Assembly (NCBI GenBank): GCA_037176905.1
Contig: JBBBWG010029976.1
Location: forward strand, 7,460-71,459
Direction of reading: 5' to 3'
Origin: Azolla pinnata
Lineage: Eukaryota > Streptophyta > Polypodiopsida > Salviniales > Salviniaceae
Length of the DNA: 64,000 nt
Under the pieces are notes generated by a model. The model saw nothing but the letters and a program-made list of their open reading frames with translations, was not told the origin of the DNA and did no database searches. The translations under genes were made by a program, and so were the position numbers. Positions 29,531 through 47,410 of the stretch are shown here, piece by piece; position 1 is the first letter of the stretch; every line of letters starts with the position of its first letter.

Positions 29531-30420
29531 CTCTCATCCGATTTGCGAGTCAGCTCTCAGCTCTCGATGCAGTCTGCAAACAAAGGCCCAAGACATGTTC
29601 TTGCCAGAGAGTTGACGATTCATTACACGTATCCTCGCAAAAAGACTGGAGAACATCATCGAGCACACAAGCAGTGGCATGATTTTGAGCCAAGCGAAGA
29701 ATTCGGTTTCCCCTGTTGTCTTGATCTTTCCTTGGGTGCATGGAAAAATCTTGCCTGATCCCTTCTTTTCTATTCCCTGTTCCTTGGTAAAAAATCTGGA
29801 ACTGCTCCTCCGAAGCCAACTATGAAACCGATCTATTTTATATGCCCGACTCATAATCCTCTTCTATTCTATTCGTTTCATCGGATTTACGTCGAAAGAA
29901 GGAGACCGAACACCCCAAGGTACTCAAAAGTCATCGTATCATGTGTGAAAAGTAGTTCTCCATTGATCACCGAGCCGAAATCTAAAACAAGGTTTATGTT
30001 GATTGCACCCTGCATATCTAGTTTAGTGTGAGCACCCCACTGAGGCACTCCAGTAACCGAAAAAACTAACCTTTGGTTTCGCACTCTTTCGGAGCCTCCA
30101 ATTTCAGTCTCTTCTTAACCTTCTGCATAGATTTACAAGAAATCATCAGCGGTGTATCAGTCTGATTTACAGTGGTTCAATGACCTGCATGGGGGAAAAC
30201 CGACGAGATTTTTGGAGGACATGGTTTCTAAATGCTAGGAGAGCATTCTTACCAAGTTCATTTCTTCAAAAAATGGAGGAACCACTAAAAGAACAAGTTT
30301 GCAATGCCTTCATGGAATATTATTACATACTTTTACACTCGCCCAACACCATAATTTCAAAGCCTAGTGCTTCCCCAATGCACCACATTCAAGGTGTATA
30401 TTCTAGCAAGGGGAATTACA

Positions 30421-30460
<40 letters not shown>

Positions 30461-30754
30461 ATGTAAAACAGCCTTTCCTAATGTAGGAAGTATGGAACGA
30501 GGGTGGAGATAAACCAACCTAGATCTCTTCTGAAGCTTTGTCGCTCGATTTAGAGCAGCACAAATCGCTCATTATGCCTTCATTTAATTACGGTTGTAAT
30601 AAAAAATTGGAAGTAGAATCTCACGAGAGCTGCCAATCTGCCGTCGTGATAGCCGTTGCAAGTCAAGTTAGATTTTAGTGAGATGGTATTCAATGTAACT
30701 AACGGTGTTAGTTGGATTTACGGTTTGGGACCGTTACTATGGTTGTGAACCTGA
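29531..30754. other. Spacer between the helicase and bZIP genes
   Basis: No gene is supported. The stretch contains a (TA)n run at about 30423-30457. A minus-strand stretch at about 30064-30118 has an acceptor, 18 clean codons and a donor, but nothing to join it to. The part next to 30755 is the bZIP 3' region. Confidence 0.45.
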
Positions 30755-35750
<4,996 letters not shown>

Positions 35751-35783
35751 GGGAAGAGCATTCAGATCGAAGAAGAGGCAGCT

Positions 35784-36032
35784 TCAAGGTCGAGGAAGCG
35801 GAACAAAAGGACGGGTTTTTCCTGCACCTGCGTGAGCTTGAACGGTAAGACAGACGAGGGAAGAGAAGCCGGATGGAGAAGCAAAAATCTCAGGAATGGC
35901 GATCCTTTTGAGACGGTTTCTTTCTGCAATGGATGGCTCCAATCCAAACCCTAAGCGAGCTCTAATGGTAAGCCCTAACAGAGATACGACAGAGAAAACC
36001 CTGAAGTAGAGAGATCTTCGCTGTCTTCGCAT
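35784..36032 (-). promoter_or_regulatory. Upstream ORF in the bZIP leader
   Basis: An ATG-started frame of 82 codons ends 33 bases before the bZIP start codon. The peptide is Arg-rich and resembles nothing I know. If the transcript begins upstream of 36032 it would lower translation of the bZIP. Telo-box-like AAACCCTAA also occurs in this leader near 35946. Confidence 0.4.
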
Positions 36033-36179
36033 CCGCGTGCGGCAGGCATATTAGAAAGAAAGGGGTTAAAGACGGGCAGGAAGGGGGGAGAGGGAATAAC
36101 GCGTAAGGAGAAAAGAAACAGAAGGTCAAAGAAAAAGAACGAATGTTTACGCAGGCAGGAGGAAGCTCAGAGCGGACAA

Positions 36180-36590
36180 AAAAGGAGAAGAAGACGATGA
36201 AGACGATGAAGACGATGAAGATGACGCTGTCGATGACGATGTACAGACGAAGAAGGCGACGAAGGAGACGAAGATGACGATGAAGATGACGATGTCGATG
36301 ACGATTTACAGACGAAGAAGACGACGAAGACGAAGACGAAGACGAAGACGAAGATGAAGCAGATGAAGATGAAGATGAAGCAGATGAAGATGAAGATGAA
36401 GCAGATGAAGATGAAGATGAAGATGAAGATGAAGAACGAGAAGCAAAACAGGAAAAGAAATCCTAAGACGACGAAGACGAAGACGAAGACGAAGGAAGAC
36501 GACGATGAAGCCGAAGATGAAGATGAAGCAGATGAAGATGAAGATGAAGATGAAGATGAAGATGAAGAACGAGAAGCAAAACAGGAAAAG
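36180..36590. repeat. GAAGAC/GATGAAGAT trinucleotide tract
   Basis: Over 400 bases consist of GAA, GAC and GAT triplets, with a repeated block (GATGAAGAACGAGAAGCAAA) seen at about 36427 and 36563. Any reading frame gives Glu/Asp, Lys/Met or Leu/Ser runs, so the open frames here are not genes. It lies upstream of the bZIP gene. Confidence 0.9.
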
Positions 36591-36714
36591 AAATGCTTCC
36601 ACGACCAATAGCAGGGAGGGTCAGCTCTCTAGCGATCAATCCATGGCTTCTCGCGCTCTCTCTTTCTTCTGTGGCACACAGACAAAACAGACAAACCAAG
36701 AAGACGACGTATAC

Positions 36715-37200
36715 TGCTGGTATACGTATACGTATACGCGTATGTATGTACGTATACGTATCCCGGAGCGTATGGGTGCGCGCACATGTATGCACACATG
36801 CGATGCATGTGCATGCAGCGTGGATGGGGGTTTGTGGCCTGCACATGCCACGTATGTATAACGCCGGTATACGCATACGTACATAATTGTAGGTCTACGT
36901 AGCCCGTGCGTATGGGCGGCCGTACACGCATGTATGCACATGCGATGCATGTGCGTGCATGCATTGTGGATGTGCGCATGCTGCCTGGCACCGTGCACAC
37001 ATGTGTGAGCATGCCATGCATGCGCGTGCGCACACCCATGCGCACCGTATACGCATACGTACACCATCGTACGTCTACGTAGCCCGTGCGTATGGGTGCG
37101 CGTACACGCATGTGTATGCACATGCGATGGGCATGCACATGTATGTGCATGTCGCCATGCGCGCGCGCGCATCCATCCATCCATCCATCCACAGGCATGA
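36715..37200. repeat. Alternating purine/pyrimidine array, unit about 140-180 bp
   Basis: Three diverged copies each contain a GTATACG-type block, TACGTAGCCCGTGCGTATGG or a relative of it, and GCACATGCGATGCATGTGC. They begin at about 36720, 36866 and 37047. Nearly every step alternates purine and pyrimidine, which favours left-handed DNA. A CATC run follows at about 37170-37192. Confidence 0.85.
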
Positions 37201-39676
37201 TGCGTGGGCCGTACGATGGGGAAAACATGGTATGGACAGCGGGGATCCTCCTGCGCACGTGCGCTACTGATGGGATGGGCATGTGCGCATTCCATGCATG
37301 CATGTGTGGCCGGTTAAATGCCAAACAAGAGCCATGTGCGCTGCACCAGGAAGCTTCTAGAAGCTTCTTGAAGCTTCCTGCTCGCAAAAGCCGCAGCTCT
37401 CCGTTTTCGCGCACACGGTCCAGCCAGAAGAGCATCATCGGAACGAGAGCATCGTCGGGGCTTCATAGAGAGCCTTTGCGATCGATCGAGGCACGAAACA
37501 TCCGTGGCCCTCGGAGAGCTGTGCCGATCGATCCGATCCGCTCCGATCGTCGGTGCTTTAAAACGCTGGAACAAGAGCATCGTTATAGGTTTTAGCCGTG
37601 CGATCGATCGATCACGTGAGATCGAGCATGGAACATCAGCATTAGGATTAGGCTTGAGTCGTGTGTCGATCGATCGGACAGCTATTGGGCTTTTGCTCGT
37701 GCTGTCAATCGATCGGAGGATTGTTCATGCGGCTCAGCTGTGTCGATCGATCGATCAGCCGATTAGGGAGCTGTCAATCAGGCTTAGCTGTGTCGATCGA
37801 TTAGCGGATTATCTGTCTTGGTTTTTGTCGATCCAGTAATCCATCACGGAACTATCAATCAGGCTTAGCTGTGTCGATTGATTGAGACGATCCGGAGCCA
37901 CTGTGACGAAGAATCGATCTGTAGGCCCGCCCCCGTAATCGCGATTTGGCCCGATGTCCCAGATATGCTCAGCGCGTTCTTAACGACACGGAAGTTGATC
38001 GATCGATGATGCTTTACACTGGGACTATTTAAAACTTTGTTATCAGCCCTCGCTTTTGGCTTTCGCTTCTGTACGGCCGCATCGTTCGCCTTTGAACACG
38101 TTAAAACGACCGGTGGAGCTGATCGTAGTCTCCGGAGCAAGACGTATACAGTGCCAGAATACGACACGTGCAATCGCAGTAATGTACTTCCCGATGGTGT
38201 AAGTGGAAAACAATCATGGATTCTTCGATGATATAGCAAGTGATACGAGATGAGCTATAGACGTTCTTCGATCGAACTTTCCAAGGTTTCCATTGAGCAA
38301 ATCGACGCAGTAGAAGATAACTCGTTAATGCCTAGGATGGGCGAGCTTTCTATTTGGACGCGACTTGTGGCTAAGTTTGGAGTGTGGACGTCTCTCCTGC
38401 AGCTAAGGAACTGGTTAACGTGACGATCTGGAACTAGTTTCTGTGCATGGAAGTCTTATCACGAGTGCCAACGTAAAATGACACATAAAGAATGGATCTG
38501 AAACCTACGACCTTTTCCGACAGAAGCTGAAAGCCTTGTCTGTGACCATCTAATCAGATATAATAATAGTAATACTATACGATTTGTATAAAACCGTATC
38601 GTCAGAATGATCGCGTTGTCTGTTATCATCGTAGTTCGTAGACACCAGCAAGTGGCAATCCTGCGTGCATTATTAGGCCTTGATTTGTCCAAAATCGACG
38701 AGTGGTTCTCAATATTAAATTGTTCTAACTCGACGCCAGTATTCGGTGCGCTCTTACAGTTATCATCTTTGATTGGCAATATAATCTCGTTCTTCTATTC
38801 TCTTTCGGCTCTGTCTTGTCATCGGAGTCGACGCTGTTGTGAGGCCTTTTGCCGCAACATGTAGAAAGAAGCAATGAACATCGAAGCTCGATGGCGGTCA
38901 CATGATCCAGAACCTCAGAATTAGCAGCTTCATAATTACCACCATGCAAGTCAATTTGAGACATGGAAATCTGCTGACATTCGGGAATGTCGACAGAACA
39001 TGTTGGATGGTTTCGTCTTTCCCAATCGAGCTCTTCTAGCGGTAGAGCCATAAAAGCAAACGCGTGCAATTGACTTGGTCTTCTACTTGCCAGCCCAAAT
39101 CTAAACTACAAGTTAATGTTCGTCGAGAAAACCACACATTAACATATTGTGTGAATTCTCTGTCAACACCGGGCTAATTTCTCTCGATAAAATGCTCAAT
39201 CAAGTGCTCCATTTTTGTAATGAAACACCTGATTAAGTGCAAGTTTCAGTTCTACTCGGCAACCCAAGTCTGAACCAGCGAAGTTAACGTTTTGTCCGAA
39301 AAAATCACACATTAACTTATCGTTCGTCAACACTACGCTAATTTCTCGCAATCAAGTGCTTAATTGAGTGCCAAATTCTATTGATGAAGTGCTTAATTAA
39401 GTGCCAATTTCTCTTAATTAAGATCTAATTTCCCTTAATCAAGATCTAATTCCCCTTAATTAAAGTTCCTCTTCTCGCACTTCTGAACTCCGGACTCTTC
39501 GTGGGCGTTTTGGAGGTGAAGGGTTCGAATCGATTTCTCTGCGAGGAAAATCTGTCGTGCTTTGCTCCCCTCCCGCTTCTGCCCCCTCTCTGCGCTTATC
39601 CTTTGATGAAGAAGAGCTTCTGTCCATCGACTTCACCCTAGCCTTGGTTTCCAATCCAGCAGATCCGCAGGTTCCG
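37201..39676. other. Spacer and upstream region of the TFIIIC5 gene
   Basis: No gene is visible. Points of note are clustered GATCGATC steps with TGTCGATCGAT repeats at about 37480-37900, the direct repeat GAAGCTTC at 37348-37378, and a run of TTAATTAAG and CAAGTGCTTAATTAAGTGC steps at about 39340-39470. The start codon of the next gene follows at 39677. Confidence 0.5.
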
Positions 39677-42600
39677 ATGGGTGCTATTGAAAACGGAAGA
39701 ATCAAGGGCCTCCTTCCCGACAAGACGCTATTTGCCGTGAACTATCCTGGCTACCCGTCTTCTCTCGAGAGGGCCGTGGAGACATTGGGGGGCCAAGAGG
39801 CAATCTCGAAGGTTTACTTGGAAAGTGCATTCTCCAGTATATCATGGCTTATTTTTTTATATGAAAAAACCAAAGCTTTTTCGTTTTTGGTGGGGGTGGG
39901 GACGGTTTATTTGGCTGAAATCTTATGGTAAAAGTGAAGAAGAGAGTGGGTCAAGCCAGTATAAAGTGGAACTCTCATTAATCATTCTCATACCATATTC
40001 ACAAGTATGCTCCACGCACATTTTCAGCTATCACTGACACATTGTTGCTGGAGAAAGGATTCATACAGCTAACTTCTCATTCAGAAAATCGATGCAAAGG
40101 AAAGAAATTCTAGTAGAAAGTCATGTAATTCTTCCAATGAATTTGTGTTATCTTCCTCATTGTGTCTTGTTATTGTTGTTTCGATATCTTTGCAAGGGGA
40201 AGCCTAAATTTGTAGCATTTGGTTATGAATGATTCAATGCTTTGAATGTCTTTGAATGGAATTCATTGTAGGCACGATTGTCCGAATCAAATTATCTAGA
40301 GCTCAGATTCCGTCCAGAAGACCCCTTTGCTCATCCAGTGTTCGGTGAGCTTCATGGCATATCCGGATTAGTTCTTGAACTCTCTAGGAATAATGATGCA
40401 GAAAGCTCAAGCCAAGAAGTCAGGGCTAATATCATTGCCAGGGTTGATCAGTGTTATGATTTCAATGGTCGGTATGAACAATCACTTTCGGTTATCAAGT
40501 TCGAATTCATTTCAGTGAGGAATAATCGGAAAATATAGTGTCTATAATGTTCCTTGCATGTTCTTGATGTTTTAGGGATGGCAGACTATCAGTATGTTGC
40601 ACCCATTCATGTGAAGCTTGAACAGAGGAGGAAACGTCAACAAATGCAGAATCTTCAGATTGGTCAGTTTCAAAAGGCTATTCATATTTAACGCAGCTAG
40701 GCTCTAAAGGTTTCTGACAATATGTAAAAATTTCATCATGGTCGGAACAAAGTTGTTAATCAGGGGGCCAAAAATTTAGCTATTATTTTGTCGATGTTAA
40801 TCAGGGGCCAAAAATTTAGCTATTATTTCGACGAAACCATGCTCAAAGAAATGCTCTTGGTTCAGATCCTGCTGGGCTCATAGATGTGGAACAAGAGGGA
40901 ATAATGTTACTTCCACCACCTTTATTCTCCGTCAAAGACATGCCGGAAGAACTTGTGTAAGTTTCAGGAGGTAGCACATCGATAATGTATTTTAGAGCAA
41001 TATAAAGTGACTGGGTTTAATACTTGTCAGTTTTCTTTCATATCGTGATCTTCATCCTTTTAATTTCGTGCTGAAAGAATCTCCTTGGTTATGTATGATT
41101 AATAACATTATTACGAATACTTAGGTTTTTTCACAGTGTGGTATTGTTCTCTTCATTCTCTTGATTGATACTTGCCATTGCGCAAGTTCATGCTAAAAGC
41201 ACTACACTTGTCATGTTTTGTTCTATATAAAGGTAGTTTTGACCTCAATGTGTTAAAAACATTCCTGCAGTTTGCAGCCATCTGATGTATCAAGAGCATG
41301 TCATCGCCAAACTTTGCTCACTCAGCAGCCTTGGGAAGTACAAGATTCTCAGGTATGTGTCGCTCACGAAGGATTTATTTGGATTGGTTCCATTTTTCTT
41401 TTCCTCATTTGAAGTTTCTAGAGATCAATCGCTAAACGAGTTTCTTTTATTGTAAAAAGAATGAGATCATTCTTCACGGTTTCTCAGTAAAGGCATCAAA
41501 ATATTTGGTAGGAGTGTCACTAATAAAATATATTGGATGTAATCTAACATTTTTTTTGAGAAACACGTTTCCTACAAGAAAATCAGGTTCTGTACTTGCC
41601 CTTATAGATGATCTTTTAAGAATGTAAACATTATTATGGCATCTCATATTGTCAGAGAAGCTAAATGTGATCACAAATGAGCTGGCCTCATGAGTTCTGA
41701 TATTAACTGTGACTATCAGAATCACATCCATGCTCAAATCCAAGAGTTGTTGTATCTGTGAAGCCCCTTATATGTACCATATGAGCATAAGTTTGATCAG
41801 GACTATGTCATCATAGACAAACATAGGCATACTGAAACATTGGAACTGACAAACTTGTTTGGTTGCAGATGGAGATTGTTCCTTGTTTCAACCTTGACTT
41901 CAAGATCAAAGATATCCAGAGTGTCCAAAAAGAATGAATTTGCGTTCTGTTTTCTTTTTCTTGGAAGTTATATTTGTTAAATTAAATTAACTTTGCTTTC
42001 CTACAGTCTGTTGTCGAGCCTTTACATAAGCACACAGATACCTCCTAAGATTGATTGGGAAAGTCGGCTTGATAAGAACTCTAGTGAATGGCATACACAG
42101 TTAACTCTTGCAAACCTATTTGAAGAGAGACCAATATGGGCAAAATCTACTATCAACGACCGGCTGATAGCAAAGGGGATTTGTATCACAGATGTGCAGC
42201 TAAGAAGGTATAACCTTTTACACTTGGATTCATCTTTCTAAGCATGCAGGCTAATATGTGCCGAACCATGTTTCAGGTTTTTATTCAGATTATCTTATTA
42301 TTTCGCCTATGGACCTTTCCGCACATTATGGATAAAAAATGGATATGATCCGAGGAAAGATCCAGAATCAAGAATGTAAGTATCCACATTATAGATTCAG
42401 TCCATTGAAAGAATGGGCTGGAGGGGGGGTTTGAAAATTGGTTTGCATTTTCTTATGTGTGAATAATTTCTTTTTCTGCATTTTCCCTCATATATCCATC
42501 TGTTTATGAGGTACAATTATTGACACATTTCAGTTTCGAGGATGATTTTCTCTTGGAAAATATGTTGGATTTGGGAATGGAGAAATAGGTGTCACATAAT

Positions 42601-45600
42601 CTACTTTGAACAATATGTGGCTCTGAATCATAACGTCCATGACACTTAGTTGGTTAAGGAAGGTACTAACAAACTTTTGACATAAATAGTAAAAGGGCGT
42701 GGAAGGATTTACTTGCACAAATCAAGTTTATATTTACTTGCACAAATCAACTTTATACAAGCAAAGCAGTTTTATCATACGTGGAAACATATCTTTGTGT
42801 TGTATATATGTGTGTATTGTTTATGTATATTTTTCTAATTTGGAATGATAGGTTTCAGATGGTTGACTTTCGTGTACCCAAATCTGTGAGAAAGGAAGCT
42901 CAAGCATATCTGATTGAGAAAGGAGAGGCAGCGTAAGTTTTCCAATGGCTTGAACTCTGAGCTTAAAAAAAGATCTCATGAGAAACATTATTGAAAGTTG
43001 AAAATTAACGTGAATATACAAGTAGATACAAACGATATATGCTAGCTAAAGTTCCTCCACTTGCACACCTCTTCATACACTTATATCATGGAAAGCAGTA
43101 GTTATCTAGCCATATTGTGATACTTTCACTTTCTATGGATTTTCTGTTCAGTGCAACATTAAGTAAGATATCCTCATTTATTGATAATCCATCCGGAATT
43201 GTAATTTTCATACCGGTCACAACGTTTTGCCCCCATCTACTGGTGTTACGCTGAATCTGTATTATATAAAAAATTGGTGACCGTAGATATACCATTCATC
43301 TACAACTTTTATTTGCCCTTTGCATAGGGCATCCATTACTTGGAGCGATATTTGCTGTTTTAAGGAGGCACCATTGAAAAAGTTCTCCTATTTACAGTTG
43401 TATGATCTTGATGATGAATACATCCAAAGTCAGATCAGACGACCTGCAGAGCAATCCACATGCAATGTAAGAAAGATTATCTCAATAGTTAGTTGCTCAT
43501 TGACTAATGCTTTGAATTCTGGTGACTCACATGAACATAATTTTTATCTTTTAAGAGTGTGTTAAAGTTAACTCCAGTTTTTGTAAGATAATATGTATGA
43601 GAGTCATTCACAAGGCTTGGGTGAGCAGTCATTGGAAGACTCTAATCTTCCTGGGTTTAAATTTTTCCTGGAGTCTATGCAAAGGAGGGAAGTGAAATGC
43701 TGACTCCCTTCAGACAAAATGTCTGTGTTTGAAACTCTGTGAGTGACATCTGCCTTTTCAGTACAGCATGGAAACAATAACATCAAGCAGTAACATGGAA
43801 TCTTCCAATAGTGTAACCGCTATATGTAATCAACAAGACTGTGCAAGAGGGTTGTTCATGGGGGTTAATTTTTCTTGACTGTCAATATTTGCCAGTTTGT
43901 TTTGGCTCTACCAAATTCACAAGAAGCATGTCATGAAACTCATTTGACTCACCTAATGTGGGGATGACCAACAAAAAATTAAGCAACAAAGCAAAAAAGA
44001 AAGATATAATAATCTCTTATGAACCCAATCTGGAAAATGCCGCCTCATCTTGGAGAAAAACGGACAAGAAGGAACTAATAAAAAAGACAAGATAAATAGT
44101 GTGCTGTCTTTTATGGGATCTGATGCCACAATGTAGAAGCTGTCTAGATCCTCATGTAGAACATACATGACAGAAAGAGAGAGTTTGGAGATTTTTTCAG
44201 GCTGGTCTGTTTTGTACTCTTGAAGGGATTAGAGGAAAAAAAGTTGGATCTTTCTTTGTCTCAGCTTCTGGTTCTCTCATCTGTATTGGAGTTACAGCAA
44301 CTAGCAAGTTAATCTAATTCTTGGCAATCACCAGCATAATGCTATTTTGATTGATTATTGTGAAAACTTATCTATTGCTGGTAGGAATATACGGGATGGT
44401 TTAGCCGTGCAACAATTATCAGGTTACGACATCATATAAGGGTACGCTTTCTTAGCTTGATACCAGGAGATACTGCGAAAGAGCTTGAGCAGATGGAATC
44501 CAGAAAATTAGGCATACTAAAGCGTTTAGCTATGATTCCGAGTAATCCTCCCAAAGCGAAAGTTGGCAATGATGGTACATACTTTTTGCAATTCAAGCGG
44601 AATTTGATGGCTTTCAAGTCTTCAATAAACTTGAGAATGTTTTGCTAATCAGGTAACAATGGAGGGCCACAAGATGATGAATTGCTTGCTATCAGTGGTG
44701 TTGCTAATGTTGTTTCATCAGGGACCGACTTACAAAATATGAATGTGATTGATAATGAAGACGAGGATGAGGAGGAAGAGGAAGAGGAAGAGGAAGAAGA
44801 TTATCAGCCATTTGAAGTAAGTTACACTTTTTTGCTCCCTATTTCCTTTTTTTATAAATTGATGTATATGCTGAATGAAAATGGCACACATTCCTTTAAA
44901 GGTGTTTCTGAATAATTGGATTCTGAGAGGTAATGTTTATATATTACAAACTTGCAGGAACTGCATTTTCAGAACATGACAGACAGCTGTATCCTTTTCT
45001 TACACTATGGCTATGTATCAGGATCGTATATTACACATTGTGTTCAGATCGAATGTTTGATGTGGGTAATGATGTTTTTCATCAGCTATGGGTATTTAAT
45101 GCTCCACAGTAGAACATCAATGTGCACGCAGTACCCTCATCTGAGAGCCGACGTTCTCAATGGGGTATGGCAGTTCCTTTTGGAAAACTGCCTAGAAATG
45201 CAAAGACAGTTAGTTTAGTGGGTGCAAACCCTGCAGTACCTGATCTTTGCTGGGATGGTTGGTCGCTATCCACCTCCTCGGTGATTTGGGGAGATTCCAG
45301 CACTGGACCCTTAAGAGTTTGGAGTAGTAAATAAGCCAAGTGGTTTCAGCGTCTGCTTTACGAGTTGGGGGCCTCTAGGGTTTGTAGTAGCTGAAACACT
45401 CTATAGGCCTTGGTTCCCTCCATGCATGATGGTAGAGAGAGGTAGAACGCCCTTGTATAACGGTTCATAAAACAAAAAAAAAGGTAGCTTCATGTAGTAG
45501 AATAAGCAGCTTTATTCCTCATTTGATAACCCAATGCTGTCTAGAAAGACGGCAGTTTGACACATCATTCACAGCTCAGTGGGAATTTATCTATGTGGTG

Positions 45601-46286
45601 ACCTTGGGCCCACAAATTGTCGACAGGTGTCTCTACTTTTCAGATTTGGCTTAGGGTGTGTGTCCTTGTAATTAACATCCAGTGTAGGGTTCGAGTTTAT
45701 CTTGATATGCCATGGATAGAAGCACTTACTTACATGCGTGTAGTGTCTATGCTGGTAGTAGACTTATGAACCCCGACAAGTAGGCATCTGTTATATCATC
45801 TGTTCATGAGTTCAATGTGCACATGGCATTACAGCATTAAAGCCTTATTCAATGATTATGAAGCAGCAAGAGATAGCTACCTTAGAATGAATCCGTATTT
45901 GGGGAGACTGAAACTCGTCGACCTTTGTCAATGAGCACTTTCCTGTTAGTTACAAGGTTCTCACATGTCATATGCTTATTATTGTAACATCACATGTAGA
46001 AGATGTCATATTTAGATTATTGTGCAACATTGATCTAAGAGTAGTTAATGTCTGGATTTGGACGGTTTCTATTTGACGATGCTCAATCTTTGACCGCATC
46101 TTAGATATGGATTCATTTGGCAATATCCCGAAAAACTATCTACAAGAGTTGCTAGAAAAGTTCCCGCTAAATAGAGGGGACAGTGTAGAAAACACTAGAG
46201 ATGTGGATCTCAGTGATGTAGAGACAGGCTATCCCATCTTTGAGCAAGATGATGATGAGGATGAGGATGAGGATGGAGATGATTAA
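39677..46286 (+). CDS. Transcription factor IIIC subunit 5 (tau95/GTF3C5 homologue)
   Basis: Subunit of TFIIIC, which binds tRNA gene promoters and recruits TFIIIB and RNA polymerase III. Exons are 39677-39811, 40272-40467, 40576-40662, 40866-40956, 41271-41352, 41869-41911, 42036-42207, 42277-42375, 42852-42932, 43328-43466, 44385-44574, 44653-44816, 44958-44988 and 46105-46286, giving 563 residues, close to the plant length. Visible landmarks are YPGYPSSLERAVETLGG near the start, LELRFRPEDPFAHPVFGE, ANLFEERPIW, YFAYGPFRTLWIKNGYDPRK and an acidic C-terminus. Intron 13 (44989-46104) has U12 signals. Intron 6 is read here as AT-AC (41912-42035); the GT-AG alternative (exons ending at 41922 and resuming at 42038) adds three residues. 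In-frame codons upstream of 39677 lack an ATG. It is the only plus-strand gene between 7 kb and the right edge. Confidence 0.9.
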
Positions 46287-47410
46287 TGCCTTGATGCGGA
46301 TTCAGGAAGCTCACGCTACCAATGTATTTACGATGTTTGAAGGGTCAAATGTATGAAGAAGTTTTGCTTGTAAGAGCACCGGATTTTCTTTTTTTTGTAG
46401 GCACATGATTAGAAACGGCGTTTCATGGCTAGTTGTACAGAATTGTTTATCATGGGTTTTTTTTAACATTTAACGAAACCTTTGTCCCATGAATTCCAGA
46501 ACCAGATCGAATCGAACTCGTTCACAATGGTCACAATACAAAGCAAAATGCTGACATGGTAACATAGTTGGCTAATCATTTGATCATGTAACAGAATTTC
46601 TTTTTGAGGCAATGTTGATCTCTGGATGAGGTTTTATCTACTTGCATGCATAATGACTGGCTGAATGAAATTGATGCTAAATCAGATTCTTTCTCTGCAT
46701 AGATTGTGGTTGAATTAACTATAATGGTTACACTGACACATGAATGGAAATGTAGACTGTCCAAATCTTATTCAACGTATGGATCATACTAACCAACCTT
46801 TGAACAAACTGTTGCTAGTGAATTGTAACTGTTTTTTGTGTCACACAAAGGCCATGATTCCAACTAACTTGACCAAGAGGTTGTGTGGTGCTTGACACAT
46901 TTGAACCCCCAAACCTTCCTTGCTTGTAAATGTGTTCACAATGACATTGCAATGCAATCTGCGTGAAAATGTCTCAGGAAGCCATTGATTTCATGACTTG
47001 ATTGTGATGCTACTTCATCGGTATGCTTTCTAATGTTTTCAGAGGCATGCATCGAGAACAAGCCAATATGATTGAGCGAGGTTATCGATCATGCGTTACG
47101 ACGCTTACTCGAATGAAAATATCCGCTATGAATTAGCTCTGAAAATGAAAAGAGATTTAGTTTTAAAACACTTGCAACTAGAATCGTCAAAGCGATTATT
47201 GATCGTCTATTGCTTGCCTTAAAGCATGCCCTTGATTTGAATCAGGTCAAAGAGTAGTGTAAGTGTTAAAAGAACACTTGTGACTAATGTTAGAGCAGAA
47301 TAAATCAAGTGAAAAAGCAAGAAAAACATTTTGGTGAGAGAAGCCGAATCCGACTCGTGAGCACAATCAAAGGTAACCTTCTACGCGCCAGATTTGTGCC
47401 CTAGCCAGAT
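46287..47410. other. Spacer between TFIIIC5 and the first PPR gene
   Basis: AT-rich unique DNA containing two gene 3' ends. No coding sequence or clear repeat is visible. Confidence 0.5.

Noticed and set aside
29887-30130. Minus-strand exon-like pieces (KVKKRLKLEAPKECETK and a following open stretch)
   Set aside because: One has plausible acceptor and donor sites, but I find no partner exons, start or family, so it may be chance or a relic.
36180-36600. Met/Lys-rich and Leu/His-rich open frames
   Set aside because: They arise from the GAAGAT triplet tract, which is open in several frames on both strands.
39522-39532. GGTTCGAATCG, resembling a tRNA B box
   Set aside because: No cloverleaf can be built around it; it lies in the leader of the TFIIIC5 gene.
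39557-39676. In-frame N-terminal extension of TFIIIC5
   Set aside because: It contains no ATG. The conserved family start (MGAIENGRIKG followed by YPGYPSS) begins at 39677.
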